DNA from: Annulohypoxylon bovei var. microspora
Lineage: Eukaryota; Ascomycota; Sordariomycetes; Xylariales; Hypoxylaceae
Direction: 5' to 3'
Length of the DNA: 64,000 bases
Assembly: GCA_022836615.1 (NCBI GenBank)
Contig: MU405240.1
Coordinates: forward strand, 186,001-250,000
Shown here: positions 47,333-59,800 of the stretch, piece by piece
Numbering within the stretch: the stretch's first letter is position 1
How the letters are laid out: each line of letters starts with the position of its first letter
Position numbers and translations under genes: made by a program
The notes under the pieces: generated by a model
Database searches by the model: none
Told to the model about the DNA's origin: nothing
The model's input: the letters and a program-made list of their open reading frames with translations, nothing else

Positions 47333-49558
47333 ATGTCACTTCCTCAACCACCGGTGTCGTTGACGGGCGCTTGTGGCGCTATCTTCAACAACACTCTCTA
47401 TTCCTATTCGGCCGCGGGATTCGAGTCATTGGCTTTGGAAGACGGGGCGGAATGGAAAACGCTGCCTGATGGCCATTCAGTCGAAGGTGCCGTTTGTGTC
47501 GGCTCGACACCGAAAGACTCTTCAACAGCGGGCTTGTTTGTCGTTGGTGGACAGTCAAGTTCAGCTGATTATCCAGGTCTTCAAAAGTTTACATATTCTA
47601 CTGGGAAATGGGAGACTATAACTCCGGATGTGCTGGTGACGCAAAATCGAACTTGGCACAGCGCAACATATATCAACAGTAGCGATTCAATTTTGATATA
47701 TTCAGGATCGACAGATGGACAACCTAATTTATCGTCCCAGACATTCACGGTTATGGCATCCGAGCCTCACTCAGTATTGGCCTTTCAGTCAGTTATTTCG
47801 CCTCCAGGAGTTGCACCGATTCTTCTCCCATGGTCGGAAACACAGGCGGTCATGGTCGGTGGCAACCCTACTAACACGAAGGTGATGCTCTTTGACCCGG
47901 CTGCCTCTTGGTCCGACTCGGGGATAACACTGGCTGAACCGTTACCGAAAAATTCAACATCGATCAAGGCTGCTATTATGGACGGTGACGACGGCAGCAA
48001 ACATCTTTATACATTTGACCTCACTACATCCCCAAATGTTGTTAATAGGACAATGCTGCTAAATGCGGGTGCGGCTCCTATGGCAAACGCGGCCCCAGTT
48101 TCGACAACCGGTTCAACTCGGAGGCTGGTGAAGGATGGCGATGATGTTGAGAAACGAGCACTCACCGTCGCGGACTGGCCTACATATAACTCAACTCTAG
48201 TACCCCAAAACACGAGAACCGAGTACTCAATAGCCACTGATTCAAACGGCTTGGTGGTGATGTCTGGTGGTAACGATGATGAGATATTGTGCATGTTTAA
48301 TGCGAAAGAGAACAGTTGGAAGAACGCAACAACCGTGTTTGGACAGCAAAAGGGGGTCTTTTCTATCGAATCATCGTCATCAACATCATCTTCAGCCTCA
48401 AGCGCTACTCCTACGTCCACAGCTAGCTCAACCGAGGACCCTACTTCTGCCGTAACTGCCGCCGCTGCTGCTCCTACTTCTACCAACACGAATAATGGCA
48501 GTAGTGGTTTGGCTCCAACAACTCTTCTGGGCGTAGTGTTGGGTACCATTTTCGGCTTTGCTATAATTCTGATGGCCCTATTATTCTGGATCAAGCACCT
48601 CCGGAGAAGACAAAATTTCCTCGAAGCAGGACATGCCCGGAGAGCGAGCGGAATACCGGACGAGAAAGACTTCTTCCGACCAGAACTAGCAAAGGCTTCG
48701 GGCGGGCAATTCCGAGGGCATGTTCCGCAGGACTCTGCGGGATCTTTCTCATCGATGGCTATTTTAATGGGCAAAGTTCAGAAGCCTGCTATCCAGCGCA
48801 AGACGAGCAACGATACAAAACGCAGCTCCGCCAGTAGCATTTTTAATAAGCAACAGCTCAAGAGCACCATAAGCCGACCACAGCCTCAAGTAAGTCCGGA
48901 ACCACAATTCATCGTAAGTGATGAGAAGGGCGTCTCTTTCGCGGCCGATACGAGTGAGCCTAAGCCCCGCCCTAGACCTACGGTCAACCGAGACGGAGAA
49001 TTAAGGAGGAGTTCCGGTTGGAATCGATACTGGTCGGGTGGCAGCGCATTATCTGTTCTAGGCTTCGGAAATGGTAATTCACGTCGTGAAACTGCCGGCT
49101 CCGAGCCAAGTTCGGTCTATTCCGACAGGAATCGTCTAACACAGGACTCGGCTACAGTGCCGCCGTTGCAACCCTTGCAAGTTGTCGAAGGGCGAGCAGA
49201 ACTGAATCGCGTTCACTCAGCTAGTCCAACGGTTGCGCAGTACAATCCGATGATAGCAGAGGGAATGTCTGGTCAGATAGAGCGATCCCTCTCCAACGCA
49301 TCTTCCTCGGGCTATTCTAGTGGTATTCCGGCCAGTGTTCACGACAACTGGGATCCAACAACGGCAAAGAAGAAGTGGGGGAGTGAGCGAGCGCCCAGCA
49401 GTGCTTATAGCCAGAGCGTCTACCAGACAGCACTTGGACCGCCCAACACAAATCAACAACCAGCTGGCGTATCAGCGCAACCGCAGTTAGCTATGGCATC
49501 TAAGTCGAACGACTTAAGCTGGCTGAACTTGGGAGACAATAATCAGACATACAAATAA
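47333..49558 (+). CDS. Kelch-like single-pass membrane protein
   Basis: Fungal-specific protein with a kelch/galactose-oxidase-type propeller, one membrane helix and a long cytosolic tail; function unknown. Single exon, 741 residues. The N-terminal 380 residues have kelch-like repeats (GLFVVGGQSSS, TWHSATYINSSDSILIYSG, GLVVMSGGNDDE) and several N-glycosylation sites (NRT, NSS, NST, NAT). A Ser/Thr-rich stalk follows at about 343-395. The membrane segment is at about 397-419 (LLGVVLGTIFGFAIILMALL), followed by KHLRRRQ, giving a cytosolic C-terminus. The tail is Ser-rich and likely phosphorylated. No cleavable signal peptide is seen at the chosen ATG, so topology depends on the internal helix unless an upstream exon supplies one. 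Databases sometimes mislabel this family as a splicing factor. Confidence 0.8.
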   Translation: MSLPQPPVSLTGACGAIFNNTLYSYSAAGFESLALEDGAEWKTLPDGHSVEGAVCVGSTPKDSSTAGLFVVGGQSSSADYPGLQKFTYSTGKWETITPDVLVTQNRTWHSATYINSSDSILIYSGSTDGQPNLSSQTFTVMASEPHSVLAFQSVISPPGVAPILLPWSETQAVMVGGNPTNTKVMLFDPAASWSDSGITLAEPLPKNSTSIKAAIMDGDDGSKHLYTFDLTTSPNVVNRTMLLNAGAAPMANAAPVSTTGSTRRLVKDGDDVEKRALTVADWPTYNSTLVPQNTRTEYSIATDSNGLVVMSGGNDDEILCMFNAKENSWKNATTVFGQQKGVFSIESSSSTSSSASSATPTSTASSTEDPTSAVTAAAAAPTSTNTNNGSSGLAPTTLLGVVLGTIFGFAIILMALLFWIKHLRRRQNFLEAGHARRASGIPDEKDFFRPELAKASGGQFRGHVPQDSAGSFSSMAILMGKVQKPAIQRKTSNDTKRSSASSIFNKQQLKSTISRPQPQVSPEPQFIVSDEKGVSFAADTSEPKPRPRPTVNRDGELRRSSGWNRYWSGGSALSVLGFGNGNSRRETAGSEPSSVYSDRNRLTQDSATVPPLQPLQVVEGRAELNRVHSASPTVAQYNPMIAEGMSGQIERSLSNASSSGYSSGIPASVHDNWDPTTAKKKWGSERAPSSAYSQSVYQTALGPPNTNQQPAGVSAQPQLAMASKSNDLSWLNLGDNNQTYK

Positions 49559-51322
49559 ACGTCTCCCACAAGCCAAGCTTACCGTTCCCTTGCATCCTAT
49601 TCGCCTTAATGATCCCGTTACGATACCATTTCATGACCCTCTTTTATACCCAATTCTCATTAACGGAACAAAAGTCCTGGATTTATACGTGGGGGCTACG
49701 CCGTAAAATAGACGGGGTCATCACCACAACCTACAGAGAGGAAGAAGGGGTCGACCGGAAAAAGAATACCTTCGTTCAGACGTTACCTATTCATCAAAAG
49801 CTGCCTCGGCGCGGCATTAATCTACGCATACACGACGATATAGTACAACACAATTGTACCCCCCCTCGCATTTTTGGGAAAAGGCGCAGCTGCCGGACAT
49901 TTTTTCTATACCATTTGAACATAACTATCATTCTTGCATTCGTCTTTTTATATTTACAGCATGCTGTACATCATCATCGCTTTGGACGTTGGGCGTCCCT
50001 TCGGATAAGGCGCTCTGGTTCTATTGATCATTTATTTGTTTCTCGACTAGTCGTTGATAACATCTACCCTTTTTTGTTTTTCTGTTCGGCTGCCCCTTTT
50101 TTCGCGCACGTTCTTTGCAATGATACCACCTAGATCCCCGTCGCCTCCTCCAGGCCAGGCGGCGAATGGCCCCCGCGAACGCCGTGTTCTGATTTAACAT
50201 TTATTCTGTATTCTATTGGATTCGAGTGTCTACGAGTGGTAGGGGGGAAGTGAAGACACTGAGAGGAGAGGAGGGAGAGATGTAGTGTTTTAGCTACGTT
50301 GGCGAGAGTCGAGCTATTGATCTAATGAGGGGATCTGTATCTATCTAGGCATACGGCATGTATTTACCTACAACCGACTCTTCGCGAGAGTCGAACGAGG
50401 AGCGAAGCCTTGCTGTCTATAGTCCGAGTAGTGCGGGAAGAGAATCCAATCCATTGTATAAATTCTAACTAAAGACTTTGGTTTGATGCCGTCCGTGATT
50501 ATACTCTCCTGACAACCTTACACAATGCAACCATCTTCCCATATCGAAATAGTTGATAGATAGTAGTCCATAATCTTTGCTTACCTCACCTAGGTAGGTA
50601 TGGTAGTAGGCAAATCACCAATCGCCAATTCCCTACAAATCAAACACCCTAGTTCAAGCATAACAACAGGTAACACAAAAGTCCAACCCGTCAGAAATCT
50701 AGATTTCTTGGCGAGGCGTAAGAAGCCAAGTCTATATTTAAAACGAACGTAATCCCCATCTCCAACCCCGACCCCATCCATCCCCATCCTCAACGCGTCA
50801 GCGATGAAACATGGGGGGTGGGAAAGAAACGTGCATTAGTAAACATATTAATAGCGTCATAGGAGGAGGAAAAAACAAGGAAATGTAGAGGTAAAATAGA
50901 ACAAATTGATTAAGCTGACGAAACGCCAGCGACCCTCATCGTTTATTTATCGATTCCTCTTACAACGGTGGTGTCTGTTTCCCCCTCCGCCCGCCCGTCC
51001 TGCCAACCAACAAATAAACATGTCTCGAAACAAATCCGGTTCGCACGGGGACAACCGCGTCATCAATTAACACCCAGGTCCTTGGCGATAAATCCAGCAA
51101 TGCCTTAGACCACGAACGGGAGGAGAATAGGAAGTAATAGTGAGGTGTAGTGTGACATATTAGACAAATACACTGTTTACAAAAGAAAGGCCATGAATTG
51201 ATTGCACATAGCTATCTGTGAAGCAAGCCGCATAGGGGGGAATAACCAAATCCTGAACGCCGGCCGATTGACTACCCCCCTCCTATCCCCCATGACACTC
51301 ATTCTCAGAACCCTTCCATTAC
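49559..51322. other. Convergent 3' region, no gene seen
   Basis: About 1.8 kb between the kelch-like gene and SRC1, which converge. A plus-strand frame of 174 codons starting at 49,609 is rich in Arg, Phe and Ile with no domain and is probably 3' untranslated. A TAGGTAGGTATGG motif is at 50,590. Confidence 0.55.
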
Positions 51323-53565
51323 CTAGTAAATCGGTCTTGACTCCTCCCACTTTTGATGACGTGCATCTCCTGCCGATGAGTCCACACTCGTATCCGGTCC
51401 GTATGAGGCGCGATTACTCTTCCGCCGCCTGCTGCTATCCCCCGCGGTAGGGCCGATCCACTCCCACGCCTTTCCGACCTCACCACTGCGTCCCTCACGC
51501 TGGCCAGTTCGGACGTTGCTGTTTTGCTCGACGACCACCCGGACTCGTTTCCATATCTTCTCGCGCTGCGAGAGCGAATGGATCGATCTCAGGACGTCGT
51601 CGCGTAGGTTCGGAAGGAAGAGCCATGGGTCATCGATATCCTCGTCTCCCAGCTGCTTCTGGTTCGCCAGTCTCTCGAGCACGAGATCGACCAAAGCTGG
51701 CACTTGCGCAGCGGCCGCTCGGTTAGCTCTGTACCGGTACCGAGCGTATATGACTGTCAAGATGAACGAGATCACAACGCTAATATGGAATCGATATCTT
51801 GCCAATCCGAGCCGGAGTGATCGCCGGAGGGCGCAGGTGAGTGAAACTCGAGCGAGAGAGGTGGACGTGAGGTGGGTGTTTGAAATGCCTCCGGAATCGG
51901 TGGTTCTATGGTAGCCGGAGGAACTCTGGTTAGTCAAACAGTCAGACTTTGTTTAAACTTATGGTACAGCCATCCTCTATTAGATGAGGGAAAGAGAGAA
52001 GACGGATAGTTAACGGAATGGTAGACTTACTCAACCTCCACTTCTTCTCTGGTCTTGATCTCACCAAGCGCAGAACCCCAGAGGTCCTCGAATTCTTGGT
52101 TGTTCATCTTCTTGCTTCTCTTCTTGTTGATGATGTCCTTCAATTCCTGTTCCTCGATTGCTGGTGTTTCCAGCTTTTCTCCTTCTTCATTGATGGGCTC
52201 GCCGCATTCATACTTGGCGGTTCGTTCACGAAGTTCTTCGATTGCTTTATCTGCAACCGCTTGGACCCGACGAACTCTTGCACCGTCGGGTTCGCAAGTT
52301 GGAGGTAGGGGAACGACGCCTCCTAGAGCTAGAGGGTGAGGCTTAAGAATGTAGTCCTGTTCGCACCGAACAGAGAAATCCGTATAGCAATAAGCATGAG
52401 GGGGGCATGATTCACACTCAGGCTCTACAGCATCTATGATAGATTGTGGAATCGTAATTACGGGTGGGAGGACGGACAGCGCCCATTCTGGCGTTTCGAT
52501 CTCGTTAGGAATCGAGCTTCCAGTCTGGCCGACTCCGCAGTAACCCACGGCAATCTTCTCCTGTCGATACCATCCGCCATAGATGCCTAGGAGCGTAACA
52601 GAGAGTACAGAGAATATCGTGCCCCAGCCAGTCCCGCTAGGCTGGCGAGGCCGTCGGGCAGAGACGACCGGGGAATCTCCATACACCGATTCCTCGGCAG
52701 TAAGCTGAAGCTGCTCCTCCGGGGTAAATTCCTCCCCGACGTCAATCATAGGCGACTCCACTGACTTAAGGGGTACTTTCTGGACCATTGGAGGACCAAA
52801 ACTCCTAGGCATGCTAAAGCGCTCCTCCTTAAGCTCCTTAGGTTCCTTGGGTACAGCGTGAATGTCTGTTCGTCGTCGCGTGCCACTGCTGGTACTTCGT
52901 GATTTGTCCGGCCCCCCGGTCCTTCTACGGACGCTTGGGGTTTGGTCTAGAGTTGACGGGGAACTACCACTTTGGAATGGATTGTCGTTGGTAAAGACGT
53001 CTGAGGTGCGTCGAAAGAGACCTTCGTCAGTCTCTTCTTTCTTAAATTTAGGTAGAGGAGCAGGCCGTCGAACTTTGGTTAGAGTTCTGCTGACATCTTG
53101 TTCCGGGGCAGTATCTGTATCCGAGGCCTGGACGGGCTGTACAGATTGTACGGGGCGGCTTGAGGCTCGCGGCTTTCGTTTTGTGGGACTAGGTGTTGGT
53201 GGGGGTATTGGTAGATCTTCGGGCTCTTCGGTCTTGATTCTAGTTGACACCTTCCTTGGTGATCTAGATCGGCGAGTGATACGACGTGGTGCAAGTTCTT
53301 CATGTTCCTCAAAGGGATTGCTGCTGCTTTGTGACTCTGCGTCGACGATTCCTTTGCTTGAGCGTTTCGCTCGTGCACGAGCCGCTAATATCTTCTTTGA
53401 CTGGGGCAAAACCTGATCATTAAAAATTTCGACCAGTTGGCCCTTCTTCGCACTCGATGTATATGGAATATTGTGGGCAACTAGAATTGACCGTAGACGC
53501 GGGACTGTTAGGGTTTTCGCGTCGAATCCCGGCTGGAGATAATCAAGGCTTTCTGAGTCGGACAT
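51323..53565 (-). CDS. src1: Inner nuclear membrane protein SRC1/HEH (LEM2/MAN1 type)
   Basis: Inner nuclear membrane protein of the HEH/LEM family, which tethers chromatin and takes part in nuclear pore quality control. One gene in two exons. Exon 1 begins at 53,565 and codes for a HeH DNA-binding domain at about residues 14-52, a long basic Ser/Pro-rich part, the first membrane helix at about 314-333 (WGTIFSVLSVTLLGIYGGWY) and a luminal part with cysteines (ECESCPPHAYC). Exon 2 codes for the second membrane helix and the MAN1/Src1 C-terminal domain (DPWLFLPNLRDDVLRSIHSL, then EKIWKRVRVVVEQNSNVRTG), ending at 51,323. Splicing is ambiguous. GTAAGT (first base 52,030) to CAG (51,926) changes frame and stops at 51,772 after about 562 residues. 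The full 711-residue form needs either the same donor with the GAG acceptor at 51,924, or the weaker GTTGAG donor (52,035) with CAG. Confidence 0.88.
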
Positions 53566-54714
53566 CGTGGATAGCTGATGGATAATCGCGCACGCTTAAA
53601 CATAAATGGGCGATGTTGTTGAATAATGGGAGGAGGAAGTAAAATTCCTTTTTTTTTTCTTTGCCCTTATGCAACTAGGCACCCGAGGCCTATATCTAGC
53701 AATGCCTGATAAGCAAAGCAAGACACGTTCGTCTTGGCCACGTATAATAGAATGGGGCGCAATGACGCAGTCTTCAATGACGTCAAAATACTGGAATTAG
53801 GACATACACCAAGCGCACTGCAAGATTTTTACCATCGGCAGATTGGTAATGCGATAGTTGAATTTAAAAAAAAGAAAAAGAAAAAGACGCGCAGTGGTGA
53901 AAAGGGAATTAAGGTGGGGGTGAGAATTGATTGTGTTGATGAAAGAAGTTGAAGTGGAAATTCCGTTGCAGTGGCAACAGGAGCTGGTACTAAGCAGCTA
54001 AGCAGGCGGCCTGCCACTGCCCAGGTGCGTTACATCAAATCTGGCTCCACCTTGGCCGAGCAGGCAGGTGTGAGTTCCAACAACGGAAGATTATCGGGAA
54101 ATACCTAGGTACATACCTATCCAAGCATCCAAGTTGGCAACCTCTACGTTTTCTCTCGGCCAATCATATTCCTAATGATTAAATATTCGTTAGATTCGTT
54201 AGGCATCACCACTACCTAGAAGGAGAGATCGATTGGAGGCACGGCATCTAGCAAACAATCTTGGAAGTTGATTATTATACATGCAGCTAATTGAACAAAT
54301 ATGTACCTAATATATGTATTTCAGCTGGGTATTTCCATCATCCGTTCCAAATCAGTTATCAACCCAATATTGTAACAAGTACCACGTAAATACAATGCGA
54401 TGCTTTTGCTTCCTCATACCCGATACTAAGATCATGATGTTCTACTCTAACAATACCCTCCTTTCCCCCTTGATTATATGCAATTCTACATTCCTTAATC
54501 GTATATGACAGTACATTTTTGTAGCTTTCATTAGGTACCTAGTGACTAGCTGGGGATGGTTCATATTATATTCCCCCCATAACTATGTCGACTCACAAGA
54601 TGCTTTCTATCAATGCGACAAGCCGGTGCGCCAGTAGGATAAAAACCAAACCAACAAATACTAACTTTTAGTAATTAATGGCCATGACCATCGGCCTTGA
54701 CCTTTTCGCTAGTG
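53566..54714. other. SRC1 promoter and 3' flank of the bHLH gene
   Basis: 1.15 kb without a supported gene. Two poly-A/T runs are present (53,648-53,660 and 53,865-53,885). An ACCTAGGTACATACCTA motif is at 54,102-54,118 and AGGTACCTAGT at 54,533. Confidence 0.55.
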
Positions 54715-56812
54715 TTAACTCACCGTTGCTTTCTCTTCGAGCCTCTTTTCGGCTTCGTCTGCCCTCCTATTCGCTTCCGCTATTTCTTCTTGTAGTTGTT
54801 TAATGTATATGATTGCCAACTCCACTGTGCTAGCTTTGCTGTTCGGCGTGTTGGCTTGTTTGCCGTCTTTCTTGTCTGCGTTCCCACCTTCTCCATCACC
54901 CTCGCTTAGGTCCTTAGTTACACTTTTCGGCAGCAAAGTTGCAATCTCCTGAAGTGCTGAATTGATCCGATTTCGACGACCTTGTTCTGCTATCTTATGC
55001 GAGGTCCGTTTCGACGTCAGATTGGTGGATAGCTCGCTCGGGTACGAGACTCCGGGCACGGTGTTCCCTTCCAGTATGTTTTGGTAATTCGACTTAGATG
55101 CTAATAGCCTTGAAGCGGAATCTTCAGCAGATAGACCAGGTGTCCCTGGGAGCAACGGCTTGATATTTGGTGATATCTTTGGTCGAAGAGCTGGTGATAC
55201 AGAGCTGATACTCGTCCTCTTCTTGGGACCTCTTGGTGCTATGAGTGGAGTCTTTCTTGCGTTGGTGGTTCCGGATTTAGGGGTGAGTAGAGGACTTTGG
55301 GTTGCTGATGCCGTTGCCGAGTGCGCAGGCTTAGGAAAAACCGGAGATGGGAGAGGCTGGAACGTAGATGCCTTTGCCGTCTCGATTTCGGCAGGTGATT
55401 TCGTTGGTTGTCGGGTATCAAGCGATGGCAAGTCAGGCTTAGAAAAGTTGACAGATTCGGGGAGCTCGAAACTTTCTATGTGCTCAGAACCACTTTGCTC
55501 GGGATCATTCGCGTCAGCCGACTTGCTCTTCGGCGAGATCCTAAATAGTGAGGCCGGGGTTGCGGGTGATGGTTTGCCAGCTAGAGATGTTGGTAACGCT
55601 GAAGGTACCGCGTTTCCGTTGGTCTGGTTGGCCTGTGGTTGAATGTACGGAGACTGCCTAGCCGAACGGGGTGGAGGGAGTGGCGGAGGTGGCATATCGG
55701 AAAGCGCTTCTGGAGATACCGAGGCATTTTCCGACTCCTCTGCCGACGTTGTTGAGACCGACTTCGGTTTCGGTGGGTGTTCCGAGCTCTCAGCTATGGA
55801 TTCGGTCAACTCACTTAGCACCTGGGCGTTCATTATGGGAGTTGAAGCAGTCTTCCTTCTTTGAGGTTTCGTGATCGGAGACTGTCGAACATTTGGTTTC
55901 CTTGCCTTGGTAGCATTGCTCTTGCGGACCTTCTTTGACAAATTCGCCGTATTATTGTTTATAGCCGGCGAAGGTTCGATGTCCATTTCCACAGGGGAAT
56001 TGGTGGTCTGGCCTGAGTTTCTGTGATCAAAAGTCGACGACTCATTCTGCGCATGTAGTGCAGGAGACGTCAAGGGACTAAAATAGGGCCCCGAGTGAGT
56101 AAATCCAGGATCGACTGGAAAGTGAGGTTCGAGGGGGGTCACCGCAGGGGAGACTAGCGGAGTGAAAGCCATCTATTAGACGGTTAGTCAACAAAACCTT
56201 GAACTGGAGGGATTAACATGCATCTTGCTGCTCTTTGAGATGATATCCATCGAACATGCCGGAGGAATGCGCCTGGTCTTGTTGCGCAAAAAATTGGTTC
56301 GCGGCTTGTATCTCGAGGCTCTGCGGGGTTGGCGGCACCATATTTCTCTGCTGAGCGAAGAAAGCCGCTTGTTGTTCGTGAAACTGCCTCTGTTGCTCTG
56401 CAAGCTGCCTTCTTTGCTGCTGAAGCCTCTGCTGCTGTAGAAATTGGATTTGCGCATCTATCTCGGAGATAGGATCAGAGGATGTATGGTGCTGAGGCAT
56501 CATCTGTGACGAGATTCCCGAGTGATTCGGAGCAGATGTCATCGGGGACATTTGACTCTGCTGCCCTATATCATTTCTCGCGATAATTGTCGGGATATTC
56601 GAGTTACTCATCGGAGTGTCTATGGTATCGCCATGTTGTTGGTGCATCATCGAAGTACCACTATTATTACCGAAGTCCTGGAAATCAAACTGCAACCCGT
56701 CTCCCAGATTAGACATGCCTCCCATCTCGAGAAATTGTTGGAAATCATCTTCGCCTGTCGAAGACATTGTTTGATCCTGGCCGTTCCAACCGCTTGGGTC
56801 CATCATGGCCAT
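54715..56812 (-). CDS. bHLH transcription factor, NUC-1/Pho4-like (phosphate regulator)
   Basis: Transcription activator probably controlling the phosphate-starvation response, as NUC-1 does in Neurospora. Exon 1 is 56812-56222, exon 2 is 56172-54715, 682 residues in this model. Exon 1 is Met/Gln-rich with poly-Gln helices (QFLQQQRLQQQRRQLAEQQR). Exon 2 starts MAFTPLVSPAVTPLEP and is Ser/Pro-rich and probably disordered. The bHLH begins near residue 582: KRTSHKIAEQGRRNRINSAL has the His, Glu and Arg-Arg-x-Arg contacts that read CACGTG, and it closely follows Pho4. A loop and second helix end in ASTVELAIIYIKQLQEEIAE with a leucine-zipper-like extension. The intron uses a GC donor rather than GT. 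The ATG is at 56,812, because the frame further upstream opens with TTG. Confidence 0.85.
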
Positions 56813-59800
56813 ATTTGGCAATGTCGGTCGTCAAGCCGTTTTCCAAAAAAGCAAAAGCAAAAGCTTGTATTCGTCGCCAAAAACCGAAATCGGGGTCGAA
56901 ATCGCAATCGCAACTTTTGTGGGTTTCCAGTGCGGAACTGATATGCCTAAATTCACTGCTCTATATTCTACTAAAGTCTTGAGCGTCTGATATTGCGTCG
57001 TTATAGAAGCTGTCGTCGATACTGCGGTCGCGCAGCGTGAAACGTATCGGAGGATTTGATCAACGCATCTCTGAGAGAGGGAGCAAAATCGTGCGCGGAA
57101 GAAGAGTTGGCGGTTTCTGCCGAAAGCCTACTGCCCACTAGGAAGGACTCGTAGGCGATCTACTGTCTACCTATGTATTTAGATATGTAGTCGCAAACAA
57201 GTTAGGTAGAGAAGCTAACGACTAGACGCGGCAGCAAAATCGTAGGATTGTTAGTATGAAACTTCATTTAACCTAGCATAATTCTTTGAATAACAGTGCT
57301 GGAGCAAGTTTCGATTTGGGACCAGGTGACTTTGACTCCCGACGGCGAAAGGCGAGCGAGGAACTGTGAGTATGCGAGATGGTGGGGGGATTTTGCATTG
57401 GAACCAATTCACTGGTCAGCTACAATGTACAGGGTTTCGAAGGGGGGAAGGGTCAGGGTTTATTTCTTCTATTGCCTAGGTACCCAGGTACCTCTGTAAG
57501 GTTAGCAAAACTTAACCGTTCGCACCGAGCAGGTGATGGTCTCAGCGCCAGCCAGGGTTACACATGCAGTTACAGGGTCAAGACCCAAGACTTCCCTCCC
57601 CGCTCCTCCTTCTGTAAATAAAAAAAATGTTACAGTATTATTCGTAGTACAAATGCAATGCATCCCATCCATGGATGGATATTGTATGTACATTTGGAAC
57701 AGTTCAATGCTGGGACAACCAAAGCATCACATTTTATAGTAATTTAAACTGTTGCCTCCTTCTCATACATACCTATATTCATATACCTACATACCTACCC
57801 ATCCTCCTCGAGATGGGAAACGTCACGAGTTGCACATGAATACGCAAGGGTTGTCTCACGCCTGTCAACCCTCTAGGGCACTTTCACGAATTCTGACAGT
57901 CGGTCTGACTCGGTGGCGTCTGGTTTGACCTTGCTTGGATTCGGGTTAGCAACCTAGGCAGTTAGGGCGTAAATTTTAGAAAATTTCTACTTTCAAACCC
58001 TTAAACTCCATCGTTCGGTCGCTTTGGCTAAGGACCGTTAGGGGACCATGTTCATCGTACGTAAAAGAAACGACGTTTCCAGCTGGTCTCGTTCGGCTCC
58101 GTAGTGTAGAGCTACCTACTGTAGAATATCGAAGAACTGCAGCGGATATTTGTTTCGATGGAACGGTATGTCTGTATGTATAAGTACTATAGATCTTCTA
58201 AGCTGTCTGGATGCTAAGCTAGATGATGACGGGTAAGTTCCCCGTAAAGCTATGATACCTTCTGCATTTTTTACATCCGGTGGTCATCCAGCTGACGTCT
58301 CTCACCTCTCACCCATAAGAGGCTCGTAAAATACAGCCCACACCCATCCATTCTAAGGTGGGGGTCAATGGCGGTTGACCATCCACAATGGGCAGGAAGC
58401 CGGGAAGCGAGCGCGAGCGGGGAATTCGATGAATGGTTCAGAGTTGATTAAATCCTTGACCGGCTTGCCCAAATAGATCAGATCCTAGATCGTCCGTTTT
58501 TTGCAGGAGATCCACCGCGAACTATTCAGTGCTACCATTATACAGGTAAAATTTCCGGAGTTCGCTAATTGTAAAAATTTCACCTTGTATACCCAAATAG
58601 GTTATAGACAAGGAGAGAGGAAGGAGGCGACGACGCGAAGTTTAAAGATTCAATCATGAATTCATGATTACCTAAAGTACGGTGCTAAATACGTTGCTAT
58701 AAGTGTATGGGTTTTCGTATGTCAACCCATAACCAGCCAGTCGGTTTCAATAGTCTATAAACTAGTTTACACATCAGCTAATAAGTTACCAAGTTATTTA
58801 CCAACCTGTTGAATACATTGCTAACCAACCGTTTAGTTTATAACTCGTTACATAATTAGCCAATTAACGGGTTGACTTACAATAACTTACAATAATTTGC
58901 AAATTGACCAACTTAGTTAACTACCTCCTATTAGTTAAGTAACTGATTGGTTTTACTGTTTTGCAAACTGAATAACTACCTAGGCTATAAACACGTCCAT
59001 AGAGATATTCAAGCAATTGAAAGGGGAGATTGATTACTTAATAAGTACCAAAGTAGTTCTATTCATAACTTACCTACATACCTAAGTACATAGGTACCCA
59101 CCTACGAAAGCCCAACGCAGACACAATGCATTTAACTATTGTCAAATCAAATGTATATTTAACCTTCAATTTAACAAATGGAACAAAACAAGTTTGCTTG
59201 CTAGTTAATACCTACATGTTACTCTTTACCTACCTACGGTAGCTATCAATAGTTTACATTCTTTTAATAGTGTTTGATATCCGCTCGAGAATAGGACCTT
59301 CGAGCTTCAGGTTCTTAGCATCGGCAGCAATCTCACCAAGCTATTTCTTCTAAAGCTTTCACCTCCCAATGCCAAGTTTAGAGATATCATCGCCGCAAAG
59401 CGAATCTGTTACGAGCGTATCGTCCGGTCCATAGTCCGAATGCATGTCCTCGAGGACAATGTTCGCGCAGGGGACTATCCACTCACACGCTACCTATACT
59501 CGACAGAGTGCCCGGATAGGGAAACTTAGCCAGTGAGACAATGTCGAGTTCGTAGGCCGCGTAGTAAATGAGCTTTGGTTTTTCCACTGGGTGAAGCTTC
59601 CTTTGGTCAACTCTTCAGAAACTCCTTTCTCATTAATATCGAAAAATGTTGCTATTAGCCGGGGAAAAAAACCCCTACAGGCCAAAGGAGAGGATATCTC
59701 CATTCCATATTATTCCATAGTTTCTCATGCGTAACGAAAGATAGGGAAGATCTTATTAGCTTCGGTCCTGTAAATAAAATTTCAATGACCACCAACTATA

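Noticed and set aside
49609..50133. 174-codon plus-strand ORF after the kelch-like gene
   Set aside because: No domain and odd composition; most likely 3' untranslated sequence.
51323..51937. Separate gene for the MAN1-type domain
   Set aside because: It completes the SRC1 gene directly upstream on the same strand, with the right domain order and an intron between.
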